Assembly: GCA_021775425.1 (NCBI GenBank)
Contig: JAJFHX010000021.1
Location: 1-64,000, forward strand
Direction of reading: 5' to 3'
DNA: 64,000 bases
Origin: Hyphomicrobiales bacterium
Lineage (GTDB): Bacteria > Pseudomonadota > Alphaproteobacteria > Rhizobiales > HXMU1428-3
Shown piece by piece: positions 8,505 through 16,435 of the stretch. The notes beneath the pieces were generated by a model, which was given only the letters and a program-made list of their open reading frames with translations, searched no databases and had not been told where the DNA came from. The translations under genes were made by a program, and so were the position numbers. Position 1 is the stretch's first letter. Every line of letters starts with the position of its first letter.

Positions 8505-9785
8505 ATGCTGATATTATTCATTTTCCTTGCACTTGTGGTTATGATCTGCCTCAACGTGCCAATCGCCGTAGCCCTTGCCATTTCCGCCATCATCGGTCTT
8601 GTCGCAACAGAAGGAACTGGCTCTATCGTCAGCGCCGCTCTCGATATGTATGACGGCTCAACAAAGTTTTCACTAATCGCCATCCCGATGTTTGTACTGG
8701 CTGGTGCGATCATGAATGCCGGCGGCGTAACAGATAAGCTGATCAATTTCGTCTCGGCTATAATCGGCTTTGTTAAAGGCGGATTGTCCATGGTCACCAT
8801 TGGCGTTTCCCTCTTCTTTGCCGAAATTTCAGGCTCTGCCGTTGCTGACGTCGCGGCCATTGGCTCGGTCCTGATCCCGCAGATGAAAAAACGCGGATAT
8901 GGTGCCCCATTAGCAGCTGCCGTCACATCATCTTCAGCTTCATTAGCAATCATCATCCCCCCTTCAATTCCGATGATCCTTTATGCCACTTCTTCTAACA
9001 CCTCTGTTGAACAACTCTTTGTTGCTGGCATTATCCCCGGCTTAATGGGTGCAGCTGGCCTGATGTTTGTCGCTTATTGTTTTGCCCGCAAATATGATTT
9101 GCCGGTTGAAGAAGCCTTTAACGTCAAACGCCTTCGTGAAACTTTCATTGATGCACTTCCAGCCTTTACTCTGCCATTCATCATTCTGGGTGGTATTTTT
9201 GGCGGCTTTGTCACTGCCACAGAAGCAGCCGGCCTTGCCGTTCTTGCTGCCCTTCTCGTCGGCCTCTGGTACCGTCAGATAGACTTTAAACATCTCAAAA
9301 GCGCCATGCTTGATGGCGGCATGCAAACTGCCATTGTGATGTTGCTGGTCGCAGCCTCCGTTGTTATGGGCGGCTTTCTAACCAGAGCCCAACTGCCCCA
9401 GGAACTTGCTGCCGGCATGTTAGAGATCACCACCAACAAATGGCTGATCTTGTTGATGCTGAACTTTTTCTTCCTTATTATCGGCTTTTTCCTCCATTCA
9501 GCAGCGGCCATCATTCTGGTTGTTCCTATCGTTATTCCGCTGATTGCTGCCGTCGGCATTGACCCGATTCACTTTGGTCTCGTTGTCACTCTCAATCTTG
9601 CCATCGGTCAGCAAACGCCGCCGGTTGCAAGCGTGCTGATAACGGCCTGCGCCGTCGCCCGCGCCAATATCTGGGAAGTGTCGAAAATTAACATCTACTT
9701 CATCGCCGTTCTGTTTGTGGTGTTAATGATCTGTACATACGTCCCATCGATCCCGATGTTCCTCGTTGAATATTTCTACAGATAG
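8505..9785 (+). CDS. dctM: TRAP transporter large membrane subunit
   Basis: A 426-residue DctM-family permease with 11-12 hydrophobic segments. Family motifs include FFAEISGSAVADVAAIGS and GIDPIHFGLVVTLNLAIG, which belong to the sodium and substrate binding scaffold repeats, and QTPPVASVL. Together with DctP and DctQ it makes a complete TRAP system (TAXI-type is excluded by the separate Q and M subunits). It is followed after 10 bp by the crotonase gene, so the transporter and downstream enzymes form one operon and probably handle the same substrate. Confidence 0.92.
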   Translation: MLILFIFLALVVMICLNVPIAVALAISAIIGLVATEGTGSIVSAALDMYDGSTKFSLIAIPMFVLAGAIMNAGGVTDKLINFVSAIIGFVKGGLSMVTIGVSLFFAEISGSAVADVAAIGSVLIPQMKKRGYGAPLAAAVTSSSASLAIIIPPSIPMILYATSSNTSVEQLFVAGIIPGLMGAAGLMFVAYCFARKYDLPVEEAFNVKRLRETFIDALPAFTLPFIILGGIFGGFVTATEAAGLAVLAALLVGLWYRQIDFKHLKSAMLDGGMQTAIVMLLVAASVVMGGFLTRAQLPQELAAGMLEITTNKWLILLMLNFFFLIIGFFLHSAAAIILVVPIVIPLIAAVGIDPIHFGLVVTLNLAIGQQTPPVASVLITACAVARANIWEVSKINIYFIAVLFVVLMICTYVPSIPMFLVEYFYR

Positions 9786-9795
9786 GAGAGAAAGA

Positions 9796-10572
9796 TTGAG
9801 TGACATACTCTATGAACAACAAGGCACAACCGGCATTATCACCCTCAACCGTCCGGAAGTGAGAAACGCCCTCACTTTCGGCATGTATGAAGAGCTGGCG
9901 CGAATTTGCCGCGAAACAAAAGCGGGTGGCACTGTTACCTCATTGATCATCCGCGGTGGTGGCGACAGAGCCTTCGCCGCCGGCACTGACATGACCCAGT
10001 TTCACGCCTTCTCAACCAATGAGGATGCCCTTGCCTATGAAGCAAAGGTGGATAAAGTCCTCGGTGATATTGAAAAATGTGAAGTACCAACCATTGCAGC
10101 CATCACTGGCGCCTGCACCGGCGGCGGCGCGGCCATTGCTGCTGCTTGTGATATCCGCATTGCAGATACGCGGTTAAAATTCGGCTTCCCCATCGCCAAA
10201 ACCCTTGGCAACTGCCTTTCAATTGCCAATCTAAATCGCCTCTCCGTGTTGATGGGTGCCGGCAGGTTAAGAGAAACCATATTAACAGCAAGATTAATCG
10301 GTTCAGAAGAAGCCCTGAATTGCGGCCTGATTTCAGAAATTCTTGAAACCGCTGAAGCTGTTCATCAGCGCGCACAGGAACTCGCCTCTTTATTGGCAAC
10401 CCATGCACCTCTGACCATGCAAGCCACCAAAGAAGCTTTAAGGCGCCTTCGCTCAGAAGGCCCGGGTGCTGATGGAAGCGACTTGATAATCAAAACCTAT
10501 ATGAGTGAAGATTTTAAAGAAGGGCTCACTGCTTTTCTCAATAAACGACCACCTGAATGGAAAGGTAAATAA
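9796..10572 (+). CDS. crotonase-superfamily protein lacking the usual catalytic glutamates
   Basis: A 258-residue crotonase-fold protein with the CoA/oxyanion segments ITLNRPEVRNAL, RAFAAGTDMTQF and ACTGGGAAIAAACD. The two glutamates of enoyl-CoA hydratases are not present: the first position falls in GGGAAIAA and the second in FGFPIAKTLG. It is therefore unlikely to be a standard hydratase; hydrolase, isomerase, lyase or decarboxylase chemistry on an acyl-CoA are options. A TTG start at 9796 is favoured because TAGGAGAG lies 5-12 nt upstream. It sits between dctM and the CoA-transferase gene, in one operon, which suggests it acts on the CoA thioester made by that enzyme. Confidence 0.8.
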   Translation: MSDILYEQQGTTGIITLNRPEVRNALTFGMYEELARICRETKAGGTVTSLIIRGGGDRAFAAGTDMTQFHAFSTNEDALAYEAKVDKVLGDIEKCEVPTIAAITGACTGGGAAIAAACDIRIADTRLKFGFPIAKTLGNCLSIANLNRLSVLMGAGRLRETILTARLIGSEEALNCGLISEILETAEAVHQRAQELASLLATHAPLTMQATKEALRRLRSEGPGADGSDLIIKTYMSEDFKEGLTAFLNKRPPEWKGK

Positions 10573-10573
10573 A

Positions 10574-11779
10574 ATGAGTGGCCCGTTAACAGGCTGTAAA
10601 GTCATTGAGCTGGCTCACATTATGGCGGGGCCGGTCTGCGGCTTAATGCTCGCAGATATGGGCGCAGATGTCATCAAAGTTGAAAAAGCCACCGGTGACG
10701 ATACAAGACGTTTCGTCCCTCCAGAAATCAACGGCGAAAGCGCCGCCTATATGATGATGAACCGCAACAAACGCGGCATCGTCCTTGATCTGAAATCAGA
10801 AGACGGCAAAAACGCCTTAAAAGACCTTCTAAAAGACGCAGATGTCGTCATTGAAAATTACCGCAAAGGCGTGATGGAAAAACTCGGCCTCGGCTATGAA
10901 GAATTGCGCAAGGAAAACCCCGGTCTGATCTACGCTGAAATTTCCGGCTTTGGCCGCACCGGCCCTTACGCAGAACGCGGCGGCTTTGACCTCATCGCAC
11001 AGGGCATGAGCGGGCTGATGTCGATCACTGGTGAAGCTCCAGGCCGCCAGCCGGTAAAAGTCGGCGCCCCGGTTTCTGACGTAACCGCCGGGCTGCTCGC
11101 CGCCATGGGCATTTCAGCAGCATACGCACATAAGCTCCAGACAGGCGAGGGCCAGAAAGTTGACACCTCTCTCTTTGAAGCCGCCATCATTCAAACCTAC
11201 TGGCAGTCAGCCATCGCCTTTGCAACAGGCACCACACCAGACCCAATGGGCTCAGCCCACCCGTTAAACGCACCCTATCAGGCTTTTCAGACCAAAGATG
11301 GCTGGATCAATATCGGCGCCGCCAACCAGAAAAACTGGGAAAAATTCATCCAGCTCATTGATGCAGAACACCTCCAGCAGGATCCAAAATTCTCGGCCAA
11401 TAGTGACCGGATGAAAAACCGCCTTGAGTTAGAGCAACAGCTCAACACCATCCTCAGCCAGAAAAACACGGCTGACTGGCTGGAAGTTTTCGAAGGTGGC
11501 GGCTTGCCGGCAGGGCCGGTCCTTTCTATCACCCAGATGCATCAGGACCCGCAAACCATCGCCAGAGAAATGGTCCCGACAGTCACTCACCCGGTGGCTG
11601 GAAAGGTTCAGACCATCGGCCTCCCCGTTAAATTTTCTGAAACACCCGGCGGTGTAAAGTCACCAGCTCCTCTGCTTGGCCAGCACACTAGTGAGGTATT
11701 AGCTGAACTCGGTTATTCAGAATCTCAGATCGAAGCAATGCTCAAAGCTGGCTCAATGAGCGAAAGGACACCCGCATGA
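10574..11779 (+). CDS. class III CoA-transferase (CaiB/BaiF family)
   Basis: A 401-residue family III CoA-transferase, a usual length for the family. The N-terminal CoA-binding part shows ELAHIMAGPVCGLMLADMGA, then NKRGIVLDLK, and the likely catalytic aspartate Asp139 in GGFDLIAQG; the C-terminal GLPAGPVLSI segment is also typical. These enzymes move CoA between carboxylic acids through an aspartyl thioester. It starts 1 bp after the crotonase stop and overlaps the next gene by ATGA. The transported TRAP substrate or its product is the likely CoA acceptor (inference). The alternative start at 10505 would lie inside the crotonase gene and is rejected. Confidence 0.88.
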   Translation: MSGPLTGCKVIELAHIMAGPVCGLMLADMGADVIKVEKATGDDTRRFVPPEINGESAAYMMMNRNKRGIVLDLKSEDGKNALKDLLKDADVVIENYRKGVMEKLGLGYEELRKENPGLIYAEISGFGRTGPYAERGGFDLIAQGMSGLMSITGEAPGRQPVKVGAPVSDVTAGLLAAMGISAAYAHKLQTGEGQKVDTSLFEAAIIQTYWQSAIAFATGTTPDPMGSAHPLNAPYQAFQTKDGWINIGAANQKNWEKFIQLIDAEHLQQDPKFSANSDRMKNRLELEQQLNTILSQKNTADWLEVFEGGGLPAGPVLSITQMHQDPQTIAREMVPTVTHPVAGKVQTIGLPVKFSETPGGVKSPAPLLGQHTSEVLAELGYSESQIEAMLKAGSMSERTPA

Positions 11780-12201
11780 CCCTTACTCTTGATCAGGCTC
11801 AGTTAATCATTAAAGCCGCGCTTGAAAAAGGCCATGAACTTAATCTCAAGCCACTGACAGTTGCCGTGCTGGATGCAGGTGGCCACTTAAAAGCCCTGCT
11901 TCGGGAAGATGGCACAAGCACCCTTCGTCCCAAAATTGCCCATGGCAAAGCCCACGGTGCCATCGCCCTTGGCCTTGGCTCACGGACAATTTTCAACCGC
12001 GCTCAGGAACAACCCTATTTCGTCTCTGCCATCAATAATCTGGCAGATGGCGCTCTGGTTCCAGTCCCCGGCGGCGTTCTGATCAAACATAACGGCACCA
12101 TCATTGGCGCTGTCGGCATCACCGGTGATAATTCTGATAATGATGAAGCCTGCGCCATCGCTGGCATTGAAGCTGCCGGGTTTACCCCAGACCCGGGTTA
12201 A
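11776..12201 (+). CDS. GlcG/HbpS (DUF336) family protein
   Basis: A 141-residue cytoplasmic protein of the DUF336 family, with the characteristic AVLDAGGHLKALLRED, KAHGAIALG, and PVPGGVLIKHNGTIIGAVGITG segments. The family includes GlcG of the glycolate operon, haem-binding HbpS and PduO C-terminal-like domains; its biochemical role in catabolic operons is not settled. Its start overlaps the CoA-transferase stop codon (ATGA), so translation is coupled. Its recurrence next to glycolate-type dehydrogenases agrees with the C2/C4 acid theme of this island. A bidirectional hairpin follows. Confidence 0.82.
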   Translation: MTLTLDQAQLIIKAALEKGHELNLKPLTVAVLDAGGHLKALLREDGTSTLRPKIAHGKAHGAIALGLGSRTIFNRAQEQPYFVSAINNLADGALVPVPGGVLIKHNGTIIGAVGITGDNSDNDEACAIAGIEAAGFTPDPG

Positions 12202-12262
12202 AAGACCCAGGTTAAGCTGTTTTTTCTTCTATTTATATTTCCCACCTTTAATCTCCAACAAA

Positions 12263-12296
12263 AAACACCGCACCAGATTAACCTGGCACGGTGTTT
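12263..12296. terminator. bidirectional terminator-like hairpin
   Basis: Arms AAACACCG (12263-12270) and CGGTGTTT (12289-12296) enclose a 2x2 internal loop and an inner CCAG/CTGG stem. A-rich sequence on the left and TTTAAATTTTT on the right let it serve the rightward GlcG-like gene and the leftward tartrate dehydratase gene. Confidence 0.75.
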
Positions 12297-12319
12297 AAAT
12301 TTTTCATATCAGCCTGAAA

Positions 12320-13471
12320 CTATGCAGTCTCAGTCGCTTCTCGCATCGTCTGAATAAGCGCAGACTTCTCTTCAAACCCAACACCAGCACACTGATGCAA
12401 CCCAACAAGCGAGTCTTCAACCTTCGTCCCGTCAGAAAATCCACCAAATGGAGCAAACACATCCGGGTAGCTTTCATTGCCGCCAAGCCCAAGTCCAGCC
12501 GCAATATTTAAAGACATCTGATGCCCGCCATGCGGAATGCAGTTTCTCGGTGAAAATCCATAATCCGGCAACAGATCAATAAAGCGCTTATATTCAACCA
12601 GCCCGTATGACAAAGCACAATCCATCTGGATCCAGTCTTTATCCGGGCGCATCCCAGCATAGCGCAGCAGATTACGCCCATCCTGATGCGAAAATAAATT
12701 CTCACCCGTCGCCATCGCATTCGGGTAAACTTTAGAAAGCTCAGCCTGCAAAGCATAATCAAGCGGGTCACCCACCTCTTCATACCAAAAGAGATCATAG
12801 CCCTTTATCGCTTCAGCATATGCAATCGCCGTTTCAAGATCAAATCGACCGTTCACATCAACCATCAGATTCTGGCCGCCACCAACAACCTCCATCGCCG
12901 CTTCAATCCGCGGAATATCTTCTTCTAAACCATTACCTATTTTGATTTTGCAGACACGGTACCCCCGGTCGCGGTAAGATTGCATTTCAGCCTGCAACTC
13001 CTCAACACCCTTACCCGGGTAGTAATACCCGCCCGCTGCATAAACAAATATCTTCTCATCAATCTCACCGCCCCGCCATTTATCTGCAATCAGTTGATAA
13101 AGCGGCACATCGGCAATTTTCGCAGCCAGGTCCCAAAGTGCCATATCCAGCACACCAACAGCGACTGAGCGTTCCCCATGGCCACCCGGCTTTTCATTTG
13201 ACATCATAATATCCCAGGCTCTAACAGGGTCAATCTCACCACCAAGATCCGCTTCTCGCAGCCGCGGAATAAACCGCTCATCCAGCAGCCCCTTAGGCGC
13301 ATATCGGCCGTTTGAATTAAAGCCATAACCAACCAGCGGTTTGCCATCACGCACCACATCCGAAACCAGTGCTACAACACTCGCCGTCATCTTGGAAAAA
13401 TCGATATAGGCATTCGAAATTTCAGATGCAATCGGCACAACAGAATTTCGGATATCAACAATTAAGGCCAT
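12320..13471 (-). CDS. D(-)-tartrate dehydratase (enolase superfamily)
   Basis: A 383-residue mandelate racemase/enolase-superfamily enzyme. From memory it aligns throughout with the characterised D-tartrate dehydratase of Bradyrhizobium: NAYIDFSKMT, GYGFNSNGRY, NEKPGGHGERSVAVG, VYAAGGYYYPGKG and CIPHGGHQMSLNIAAGLGLG. Catalytic elements seen are the K-x-K pair at Lys175/Lys177, metal ligands Asp205, Glu231 (or 232) and Glu257, and the histidine in PHGGHQ. The reaction gives oxaloacetate from D-tartrate by dehydration. An ATG at 13471 lies 10 nt after AGGAG; a GTG at 13477 is too close. It is divergent from glycerate kinase and shares the hydroxy-acid theme. Confidence 0.85.
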   Translation of the reverse strand: MALIVDIRNSVVPIASEISNAYIDFSKMTASVVALVSDVVRDGKPLVGYGFNSNGRYAPKGLLDERFIPRLREADLGGEIDPVRAWDIMMSNEKPGGHGERSVAVGVLDMALWDLAAKIADVPLYQLIADKWRGGEIDEKIFVYAAGGYYYPGKGVEELQAEMQSYRDRGYRVCKIKIGNGLEEDIPRIEAAMEVVGGGQNLMVDVNGRFDLETAIAYAEAIKGYDLFWYEEVGDPLDYALQAELSKVYPNAMATGENLFSHQDGRNLLRYAGMRPDKDWIQMDCALSYGLVEYKRFIDLLPDYGFSPRNCIPHGGHQMSLNIAAGLGLGGNESYPDVFAPFGGFSDGTKVEDSLVGLHQCAGVGFEEKSALIQTMREATETA

Positions 13472-13807
13472 CGCCACTTAACTCCTGTTTTATAATTTTT
13501 CATTACGCAGCATTACCGCGTAGCGGTTACAATACAATTGGTCAATGTCATAGAAGCAAACCTATGCCCCCTAAGAATAGTACAACAATAACAGCCAGGT
13601 AATAGTTATTTACACCGAGTATTATTTTTTAAACACATAAATAATACTGAAATTATTGTAAGTAACTTTTACAAAAAAGTCTCGTAAATTGGCACGCTGC
13701 TCAATAAGAAAAGATATCAAATCATTCAAATCTTTCATTGCCCTGATGAATTATTAAGCCCTATGATGCAGGCGCGACAAAACCAGAATTTATCAGGACG
13801 AACCCGG
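13472..13807. other. 336-bp divergent promoter region between tartrate dehydratase and glycerate kinase
   Basis: AT-rich. Two inverted repeats stand out: ACCGC-GTA-GCGGT at 13515-13527, about 45 bp upstream of the tartrate dehydratase start, and AGTATTATTT / AAATAATACT at 13618-13648 with an 11-bp spacer. No gene is recognised. Either repeat could be an operator. Confidence 0.5.
13618..13648. promoter_or_regulatory. inverted repeat between tartrate dehydratase and glycerate kinase genes
   Basis: Perfect 10-bp arms (13618-13627 and 13639-13648) separated by 11 bp lie centrally between divergent genes. No T-run follows, so an operator is more likely than a terminator. Confidence 0.4.
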
Positions 13808-14983
13808 ATGCAAGACAATATGCAAAACCCCCAAACAAGCAGAGAAACGGTCACCTCAATCTGGCAGGCCGGCGTGGATGCGGTGCTTGGGGACAAGGCC
13901 GTCAAAAAAGTTCTGAAGCAATATAACATCCCCATTCCTGACGGCATCATCGCCATTGGCAAAGCATCGACATCCATGTTTAAAGGCGCACATGAATATT
14001 ATTGCGAGCAATCCTCAGACCAGCCAGCCTATGCCGCAACCATCGTCACCAAATATCATCACTGCGAAGACGAAATTCGCAATATCCCGAATGTAACCAT
14101 CTTCGAATCTAGCCACCCGATTCCAGATCAGGCCTCGCTTGACGCTGGCAAAGCGGTGTTTCAAATCGTCTCGGAAATGGAAGATAATTCCAATCTTCTG
14201 GTTCTGGTTTCTGGCGGCGCTTCCGCACTCATTGAAATGCTCCACGATGACATGACCCTCGAAGATCTGAAAAATTTCACAGATGGTTTGATGCGAACCG
14301 GCGCCGATATAGAAACGATGAACCGGCAACGCATCATGCGATCCAGAGTGAAAGGCGGCAAATTACTCGAAGCCTTTCCCGGTAAAACCATTAACGCCAT
14401 CGGCATATCAGATGTGCCCGAAGGCAATTTCGGCATTCTTGGTTCAGGCATTGGGAGCGGAAAACGCATCAATCCTGAAAAAACCAATTATCAGCAATAT
14501 CTCGCAGCGACAAACCAGATAGCCCGAACAGCCGCTGAAAAAAAAGCAACTGATCTCGGCTTACCAATCATCGAAAACTCAGAACCATTATACGAAGATG
14601 TCAACATTGTTGCCAAAGATTTGAGCCAGCGCCTGCTTGATGGCCCCAAAGGAATATATATCTGGGGCGGAGAGCCAACAGTCATACTGCCGGAAAATCC
14701 GGGCTCTGGCGGCAGAAACCAGGCCCTTGGCTTGCTGATGGCGAAACATCTGGCTGGCGAAGAAAACATCACCCTCATCGTTGCCGGAACAGACGGAACG
14801 GACGGCCCAACCGAAGCTGCCGGTGCCATAATTGACGGAGCGACATATCAAAAAATCGAAGGCGCCGATGAAGCCCTAGAGAAAGCAGATTCAGGAACTT
14901 ACCTCAAAAACTGCGGCGACCTGTTCGTCTCCGGCCCAACCGGCACCAACGTTATGGACATCATGATCGCCCTCAAAGAATAA
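13808..14983 (+). CDS. glycerate 2-kinase (DUF4147/MOFRL family)
   Basis: About 391 residues. The N-terminal DUF4147 domain has IIAIGKAS, LVSGGASALIE and MNRQRIMRSRVKGGKL; the C-terminal MOFRL domain has ENPGSGGRNQALGL and IVAGTDGTDGPTEAAGA. The family phosphorylates glycerate to 2-phosphoglycerate; older records call it TtuD or hydroxypyruvate reductase in tartrate operons. This fits the neighbouring D-tartrate dehydratase and brings C3 acids into lower glycolysis. The start at 13808 (MQDNMQNP) has AGGACG upstream; the frame remains open to 13763 but without a convincing ribosome site. Confidence 0.86.
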   Translation: MQDNMQNPQTSRETVTSIWQAGVDAVLGDKAVKKVLKQYNIPIPDGIIAIGKASTSMFKGAHEYYCEQSSDQPAYAATIVTKYHHCEDEIRNIPNVTIFESSHPIPDQASLDAGKAVFQIVSEMEDNSNLLVLVSGGASALIEMLHDDMTLEDLKNFTDGLMRTGADIETMNRQRIMRSRVKGGKLLEAFPGKTINAIGISDVPEGNFGILGSGIGSGKRINPEKTNYQQYLAATNQIARTAAEKKATDLGLPIIENSEPLYEDVNIVAKDLSQRLLDGPKGIYIWGGEPTVILPENPGSGGRNQALGLLMAKHLAGEENITLIVAGTDGTDGPTEAAGAIIDGATYQKIEGADEALEKADSGTYLKNCGDLFVSGPTGTNVMDIMIALKE

Positions 14984-15038
14984 ACCGACACCCCGCGTTC
15001 AGAACTGAATTTAAAACAGCGTCAGTGATCACATTTCA

Positions 15039-15052
15039 TTGATCGCCATCAA
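15039..15052. promoter_or_regulatory. FNR/FnrL/FixK-type box
   Basis: TTGAT-CGCC-ATCAA is a perfect match to the TTGAT-N4-ATCAA consensus. It is 114 bp upstream of the DUF302 gene start and 56 bp after the glycerate kinase stop, so the DUF302 gene is the likely target, controlled by oxygen or nitric oxide. A perfect ten-base match is unlikely by chance in this intergenic stretch. Confidence 0.7.
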
Positions 15053-15166
15053 ATCCACTAACTTTCCCGTCATAGATTTGCTAATCTAAAACAAGCTGCG
15101 GCTGAAAAACAAATACCCTCATCAGCAGAATAACGACACTGTTATAACAAACCACGGAGAGACCCC

Positions 15167-15643
15167 ATGCAACGCACAACTGCCCTCAGCCTCATAATTC
15201 TCAGTCTTATTCTTTTAGGCTCAGTAGTAAGTGCCAGCACATCAGCAATCGCAGCAGAGTTGATAACAAAAAAATCTCCCCACTCGGTCAGTGTCACAAT
15301 CGACAACCTCAAAAAAGCGGTTGAAAAAGCCGGCGCCAAAGTCTTTGCAAGAGTGGATCACGCCGCAGGGGCAAAAAAAGTCGGCTCAAAATTAAGACCA
15401 ACTCAGATGCTGATGTTCGGCAACCCGAAACTCGGCACACCCGCCATGCTCGCTTCCCAAACAGCCGGACTTGACCTCCCCTTACGAGTGGTCGCCTATA
15501 AAGATAAAAAAGGTGACGTCTATCTCGCCTATCATGCGCCCGCAACCATCGCCAAAACTCATGGCATTCCGGCTGATGCAGAAGTCATCAAAAAAATGAC
15601 AGGAGCCCTGAATAAGCTGACCAACGCAGCCATTAAAAAATAA
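15167..15643 (+). CDS. exported DUF302 protein
   Basis: A 158-residue protein with a signal peptide (hydrophobic residues 5-27, then AIAAE). The mature part is a DUF302 domain: SVSVTIDNLKKAVEKAGAK, FARVDHAAGAKKVG, RPTQMLMFGNPKLGTP and DLPLRVVAYKD. The function of this family is not established; members often accompany redox or sulfur genes. The start has a GGAGAGA site. An FNR-type box lies upstream and a hairpin terminator downstream, so it is probably a single-gene transcript induced at low oxygen (inference). Confidence 0.85.
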   Translation: MQRTTALSLIILSLILLGSVVSASTSAIAAELITKKSPHSVSVTIDNLKKAVEKAGAKVFARVDHAAGAKKVGSKLRPTQMLMFGNPKLGTPAMLASQTAGLDLPLRVVAYKDKKGDVYLAYHAPATIAKTHGIPADAEVIKKMTGALNKLTNAAIKK

Positions 15644-15665
15644 TCCCACATGATAATTCTTTTTT

Positions 15666-15698
15666 GAGCCTGCATGGATTTTGCGGGCTCATTTTATT
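15666..15698. terminator. hairpin terminator between DUF302 and TetR genes
   Basis: Stem GAGCCTGCA (15666-15674) / TGCGGGCTC (15682-15690), with one G-T pair, is followed by ATTTTATTT. It terminates the DUF302 gene and may also serve the convergent tetR gene. Confidence 0.75.
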
Positions 15699-16278
15699 TC
15701 GCGTCTTTCAACTTCATGTCAACCAGTTGCCGCGCCGCCTCTCCTGCCTCTCTGATATAGTCAGGGTCATGATGCACCATCATAATCGCGAACGCCCCAT
15801 CAAGCAGTAACACAACCTGCCGCGCCAGTTTTTCTGCCGGATTAATTCCTGCCATTTCAAACTCGTCAGCAAGCCAGGCCTCAAGTCTTTTTTTATGCGC
15901 ACCGCCCGCCTTGATGGCCGGATGCCCCGGCATATTGGCAAGCTCACCCGCCGTTCTTAAAAAACCGCACCCCCGCCATTTCGGATGCTTTGCTGCCCTC
16001 TCAATCCCAGAAAATAACGCCGTCACCCGCGCAGCCAAATCACCTTCAGCCGCCTCAAACCATCCGCGCATCACCTCCATATTGGGTTGATCACGCGAAA
16101 CTAGATAAGCCGCCATCAGCTCATCCTTACTTTTAAAGTGATAATAGAGAGATTTCTTGGTGATCCCCGCCTTCGCCGCAATGGCATCCACACTCACAGC
16201 ACGGATCCCCTCGGCATAAAATAGCCGGTTCGCGGCCTCAATAATCCGCTCTTTCGTGCTCAATTCTTTTTTCGCCAC
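15694..16278 (-). CDS. TetR/AcrR-family regulator
   Basis: A 194-residue repressor-type protein with an N-terminal TetR helix-turn-helix (about residues 8-55; EAANRLFYAEGIRAVSVDAI and AGITKKSLYYHFKSKDEL). The C-terminal ligand domain contains GCGFLRTAGELANMPGHPA, like the TetR_C_33 group. It is divergent from an enoyl-CoA hydratase gene (157 bp apart), its probable target. A small inverted repeat ACTCA-N4-TGAGT at 16348-16361 in that gap is a candidate operator. The ligand is not predictable. Confidence 0.87.
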   Translation of the reverse strand: MAKKELSTKERIIEAANRLFYAEGIRAVSVDAIAAKAGITKKSLYYHFKSKDELMAAYLVSRDQPNMEVMRGWFEAAEGDLAARVTALFSGIERAAKHPKWRGCGFLRTAGELANMPGHPAIKAGGAHKKRLEAWLADEFEMAGINPAEKLARQVVLLLDGAFAIMMVHHDPDYIREAGEAARQLVDMKLKDAK

Positions 16279-16347
16279 CTTGTCATTCCTGTATGCCCGT
16301 TACCACATCCGAAAATCATACACCGATACATCGCAACAGGTAAGTAT

Positions 16348-16361
16348 ACTCATCAGTGAGT
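16348..16361. promoter_or_regulatory. small inverted repeat in tetR-hydratase gap
   Basis: ACTCA-TCAG-TGAGT lies midway between the divergent tetR and enoyl-CoA hydratase genes. The arms are only 5 bp, so it is a weak operator candidate. Confidence 0.3.
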
Positions 16362-16435
16362 TTCCTTTTTTTCGATGCTGAAGCAAACTCATGCCAGCTT
16401 CGAAATCGAATTTCTTACATATAGGAAACCTGAAA

